From the NCBI GenBank assembly GCA_013399305.1, contig VXAI01000019.1, forward strand, positions 6,697,452 through 6,761,451: a stretch of 64,000 nucleotides of DNA. The letters are read 5' to 3'. Source of the DNA: Rostratula benghalensis. Lineage: Eukaryota > Chordata > Aves > Charadriiformes > Rostratulidae. Made by a program: the position numbers and the translations under genes. Each line of letters starts with the position of its first letter. The stretch's first letter is position 1. Positions 60,296 through 64,000 of the stretch are shown piece by piece. The notes under the pieces are model-generated. The model saw nothing but the letters and a program-made list of their open reading frames with translations, was not told the DNA's origin and did no database searches.

Positions 60296-60650
60296 CATAG
60301 AATCATGGAATGGTTTGGGTTGAAAGGGACATTAAAGCCCCTTTCGTTCCAACCCCCTGACCTCCCACCAGCCCAGGTTGCTCCAAGCCCCCTCCAACCT
60401 GGCCTTGAACCCCTTCAGGGATGGGGCAGCCACAGCTTCTCTGGGCAACCTGGGCCAGGCTCTCACCACCCTCACACCAAAGAAGTTCTTTCCAATATCT
60501 CATCTAAATCTCCCCTCTTTGAGTTTGAAGCCATTATCCCTTATCCTATGGCTCCCCTTCCTGATCAACAGTCCCTCCCCAGCTTTCCTGTATGCCCCTT
60601 TAGGGACTGGGAGGCTGCTATATCTAGGTACTGGAATGCTGCTATATATG
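60296..60650 (-). mobile_element. CR1 LINE fragment, 3' end (inverted, young subfamily)
   Basis: The + strand begins CATAGAATCATGGAATGGTT, TGGGTTGAAAGGGACATTAA, then CCCACCAGCCCAGGTTGCTC. It runs parallel to the 58750 copy to CTTTAGGGACTGGGAGGCTG. Relative to that copy it lacks about 17 bases around the TGCCCTGGGCAGGGACAC motif. Its 5' edge carries a 24-base imperfect tandem duplication (60601-60624 and 60625-60648). Confidence 0.96.
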
Positions 60651-63600
60651 TTAAAACACAGGGTCTTGACATTAATTTGTGTTAGCAGTAGGAATAATAC
60701 ATAATTGCAAACATTGGAGGCAAAAAAAGAAAAAGGTCAGTTCAAAACAAAATTAACTTCCCAATATTTGGATTATTTTGGCTTAATTCACATAAATATT
60801 TGGCGGTCACTCACACATGAATGAACGTACTTATTTGTGTGCAATAATACTTCATGAATCAATATGCAAGGAAAAAAGCGCTCTTGAAGCTAATATTAAA
60901 AGTAGCCAGTCAGAAGAATAAACCTTTTGAATCCAGGTGACAATCAGTTAGGTTAAATAGTGCATAACAAATACTCAATTACTCTTTGCAGTGAATAGTT
61001 CCTGACATCAGTCAGGAGGTACGTCAGCTTTAGACTGACATTTCTCTCAATAAAATATTAGTAAATAATGATAAATATTGAACATAGCTAAAAAAAAAAA
61101 AAAAAAGTCCAACATCTTACTCATTTTCACAAAATGCTTGGGAACAAAAAGCTGAATTTGCATTGGAAGCCTTCCATCAACTGTTCGATTGACGAGGAAT
61201 CAATACTTGGGAAAGGGAGATAATTTCTTTTACCCATTGATGAAAACTCCTTTTGGTTTAGAAACCAAGTCATTAAAGTAAAATCCAAAAATTTTATTCT
61301 GAATAATTCTGCATGAAGGTATGTTATATTACATACACAGTTTCATAGATCAATAATTATTTACAGTGCTTCAAAGGAATTAATTGCTTTTTAAAAGGGT
61401 ATTTTGTGTTGCATCTCTTTGATCAGATTTACTGGCTTTTTTTTTAATCCTCTGGATTTTCCTTACATTGCCCGTATATTTCTAAGCTATGGCTGAAGGT
61501 TTGCAACATATTTTTTGCCAAAGCCTCATGTATGAGGGAAACTCAGATACTAATCTTCTTGTACATGAAGGTGCAGAATCCATGACCTTTTGTTTTCTTT
61601 ATTAGCATAATACAAATCTTATTGGATTTCAGATCCACTATAACTGTGCCCTTGGATACTTTCCTACTCAACTCTTACTTCCCATTTTGTACTCCTAGAG
61701 TTTATTGTTGCTTACTGAGGGAAGCTTAAGATACATTTTAAATTGAATTTAATTTTCTTCTTTCTGTCCATTTCACAAAGTTATTAAGAAATATCTGAAT
61801 TGAGCACCGCTCTGCAAACTGCTTAGCATCATCTGCTGGTGTTGTAAATGCAGGCTTTAACTTCAGTGTTATACAATGTATTAAAAACAGTCTGAATATT
61901 AAAAAATCAAGACTAGAGTTTGTGATAGTCCCACTGATTTATCAATCCAGTTCGAGACATATTTAGTAATAATGCATTTTTGGCTCTTTTGTAGTCATGC
62001 AGCCTTCTAAAAGTGATTGGATCTAGATATTTGTATTCTTATACCAGTTCCGTGTTGGATTGTATTACACTATGATGTTAACAAAGCTGTTAATCAGATC
62101 TATTATTTCTCCGGTACCATAAACCAATAACCTCATAAAAAGAGAAATTAGGTCTACACAACTTTAAAGTTCATATTGACTGATTCTTATCATCTCATTC
62201 TCCACCAGATGCTTACAGATTGTGTAGAAATTTGCCGCAGCACATTTGGGTGCATCAAGACAGTTTGATCATCTTCTGCAAGGCAAAGTTTTCTTTATGT
62301 CCTCCTCCAGACCTTTAGATTTCCCACACTCACAGCAGATTTTAGAAAATAATTGCTATTATGCAAAGCTAAGATATAAGGCAATAGAAAATTAATTGCC
62401 ACCTTCTTTCACCCACTTCACACAGGGAAAAGTCACTAGCAGTTTTCTGGACCCTCCACACCTACACCTTCCATGTAAAGAGTAAATATACTGAAAGGTG
62501 AAGCATTGTCAGAGAAGCTTTACAGAGCTGCAGTTGTAAAATAAGCAGATTTGGGGGTTGTTTTTCCATTCTGTATGTGATACAGAAACAATGAGGGATC
62601 TTTTCAGAGGTGAGTTTTATAAGTAATCAGAAATAAGATTTCTTTCATGTTCAAATTTTAAGTAGACAGCTCAGATACAGCAGGTATCTGTAGATCTGGT
62701 AAAAAATAAATTTCCTAACTGTTAAGGATGACTGTAGGTAAAGGAAAACGGAAAGGTTAACAAATCGGAAATTATTTTGGGGGAGTATTTTTGACAGCCT
62801 CTGAATACGTCTGGTGCAGCGCACATTACTCAAAACCCAATTTTACTCTGCCAAAGAGAAGTGTTGAATTGAATTTTTCAAATTGTCTTGGACTCCTCCT
62901 GAATTATATGAATTGCTTAAAAATTTAGAGTGGGCTATGGGTGCATATTTCGAATGGGTTGGGGAGAAAAGTTGAGTATGAAAAGCTTTGAGTGAAGAAT
63001 ATCTAGAGGTGTCTTGCTTTTACTGGAGAAATCCACAATGATATAGGTATAATGTAGGTTTGCAGTTAAGATACTAACAGTAAAACTATAGGGGTAATAA
63101 TAATAATAATATTTAACTTGTATGGAGCAGGTTTCATTGGTACTTCCAAACATTCTATACCATTATCCCCAAGAAAATGACTTGAGAAATCCAGCGAGCT
63201 CACAGTGAGTTAAAAAACCGCAGCAAGAATAGGAAGATAATCAGGATCTCCGTTGAGACAACAGTGCAGATCTGCTTGAATCCAGTATTTTCTCCACAGA
63301 AACAAACCTCTGTTGTGAGATTATTGAATGTTCCTCCTAGCTCCTGTAGTGTTCCAACAGAATGGAGAAAGCAGTCATGCTTTAACGTCTCTGGAAAAAA
63401 AGGTGTTGAGGCAGGCACCAAAAAATGTCTCAGATCTACATCCTAAAAACCTCTCAGTTCTATTTCTTGCTGGTTGTAGAAACTTAAAACATAAAAGAGG
63501 ATGTTATTTTCTGTTTTCCTCCCTCAGAAATTGTAGCTGCAACTGAGAAATATTTTTACATTAACCTCCATTCTCCATCACTTTAAATCGTTAGTTGTAG

Positions 63601-64000
63601 GAATTATTAGCATAGGAAGTGTTTTTGCATACTGTCTGGCACCCTCTACTGTGCATAAATATTCCAAGCATAAATGTTATATTACTGCTGATGCTCTGCT
63701 ACAATTAAGGTACAAAGAGGCAAAAATATGAAAATAAAATATTATATCATTAAGTGAATTTACAGGATGATCTTTGTCTGATACCATGTGCATGTGCATA
63801 ATAGCTATTTCCTAACATCAGTGCCCCCTGTCACTTCAGGTGCTTTTTATGTTCCTTTTCAATAAATAAGAGCATAGTAATCTTTCTTGATTTGAGAGAT
63901 TTTTACTTCTGAATCTCTGTTTGTAGCTTTGTGGTGTAGCTCTCAGTTCACTCTCTTAATTTCAAAATACAAAAATGAGAAGATATACCTTATATATTTA
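60651..64000. other. Unique AT-rich sequence, no gene seen
   Basis: Contains an A-run at about 61091-61106 and a (TAA)n microsatellite at about 63095-63111. No repeat family, exon pair or protein domain is recognised. Confidence 0.6.
63095..63111. repeat. (TAA)n microsatellite
   Basis: About five to six uninterrupted TAA units in AT-rich DNA. A possible length polymorphism. Confidence 0.85.

Noticed and set aside
58763..60685. Two similar forward frames (near 58763-59029 and 60378-60704) as paralogous genes
   Set aside because: They are antisense readings of two nearly identical CR1 3' ends, so their similarity is that of the transposon.
1..64000. tRNA, rRNA or snRNA genes, bacterial operons, phage or CRISPR elements
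   Set aside because: No cloverleaf with A and B box pair, no rRNA core motif, no dense coding frames and no spaced repeats were seen on reading the window.

Overview
This is vertebrate nuclear DNA, almost certainly from a bird. The window is AT-rich and has no open frame longer than about 146 codons on either strand. It is scattered with truncated CR1 (chicken repeat 1) LINE copies. Several of these still end in the 8-bp ATTCTRTG-type 3' tail of avian CR1, seen on the + strand as CATAGAATCATAGAAT or CACAGAATCACAGAAT when the element is inverted. No bacterial, organellar or free-viral organisation is present. I recognise no protein-coding gene, so the window is best read as an intron or a gene-poor intergenic stretch.

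Layout. 1-540 is unique sequence. 540-835 is a small GC/CpG-richer patch ending in a consensus splice donor. A CR1 with a decayed ORF2 end follows (1021-1640). CR1 copies recur at 4.3, 9.1, 10.1, 13.9, 22.6, 23.7, 26.9, 27.4, 37.2, 39.5, 46.0, 56.9, 58.8 and 60.3 kb, ten inverted and five forward. Two diverged copies of one non-CR1 repeat, probably the end of an avian endogenous retrovirus LTR, lie at 14.0 and 43.5 kb. A GC-rich block at 38.83-39.23 kb ends in 21 uninterrupted A residues, like a retrocopy, which is unusual for a bird genome. The rest is unique AT-rich DNA with homopolymer runs, short microsatellites and a few perfect hairpins.

Possible transcription. Several short stretches look like internal exons. 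The best is on the minus strand at 33847-33929, with a pyrimidine-rich acceptor, a GTAAGT donor, and higher GC and CpG than its surroundings. Three further minus-strand candidates (45525-45649, 18767-18867 and 6061-6114) can be joined to it in consistent reading phase. They match no protein I recognise. Chance pseudo-exons are common in any 64 kb of vertebrate DNA, so this is a hypothesis for RNA-seq and cross-species alignment, not a gene call.

Most interesting observations: the exon candidates, the poly-A-tailed GC-rich block, a microinversion inside the 39.5-kb CR1, a CR1 split by about 440 bp of other DNA at 26.95-27.39 kb, two nearly identical CR1 copies at 58.8 and 60.3 kb, and a pre-miRNA-sized hairpin at 31.78 kb. 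I found no convincing new biological system.
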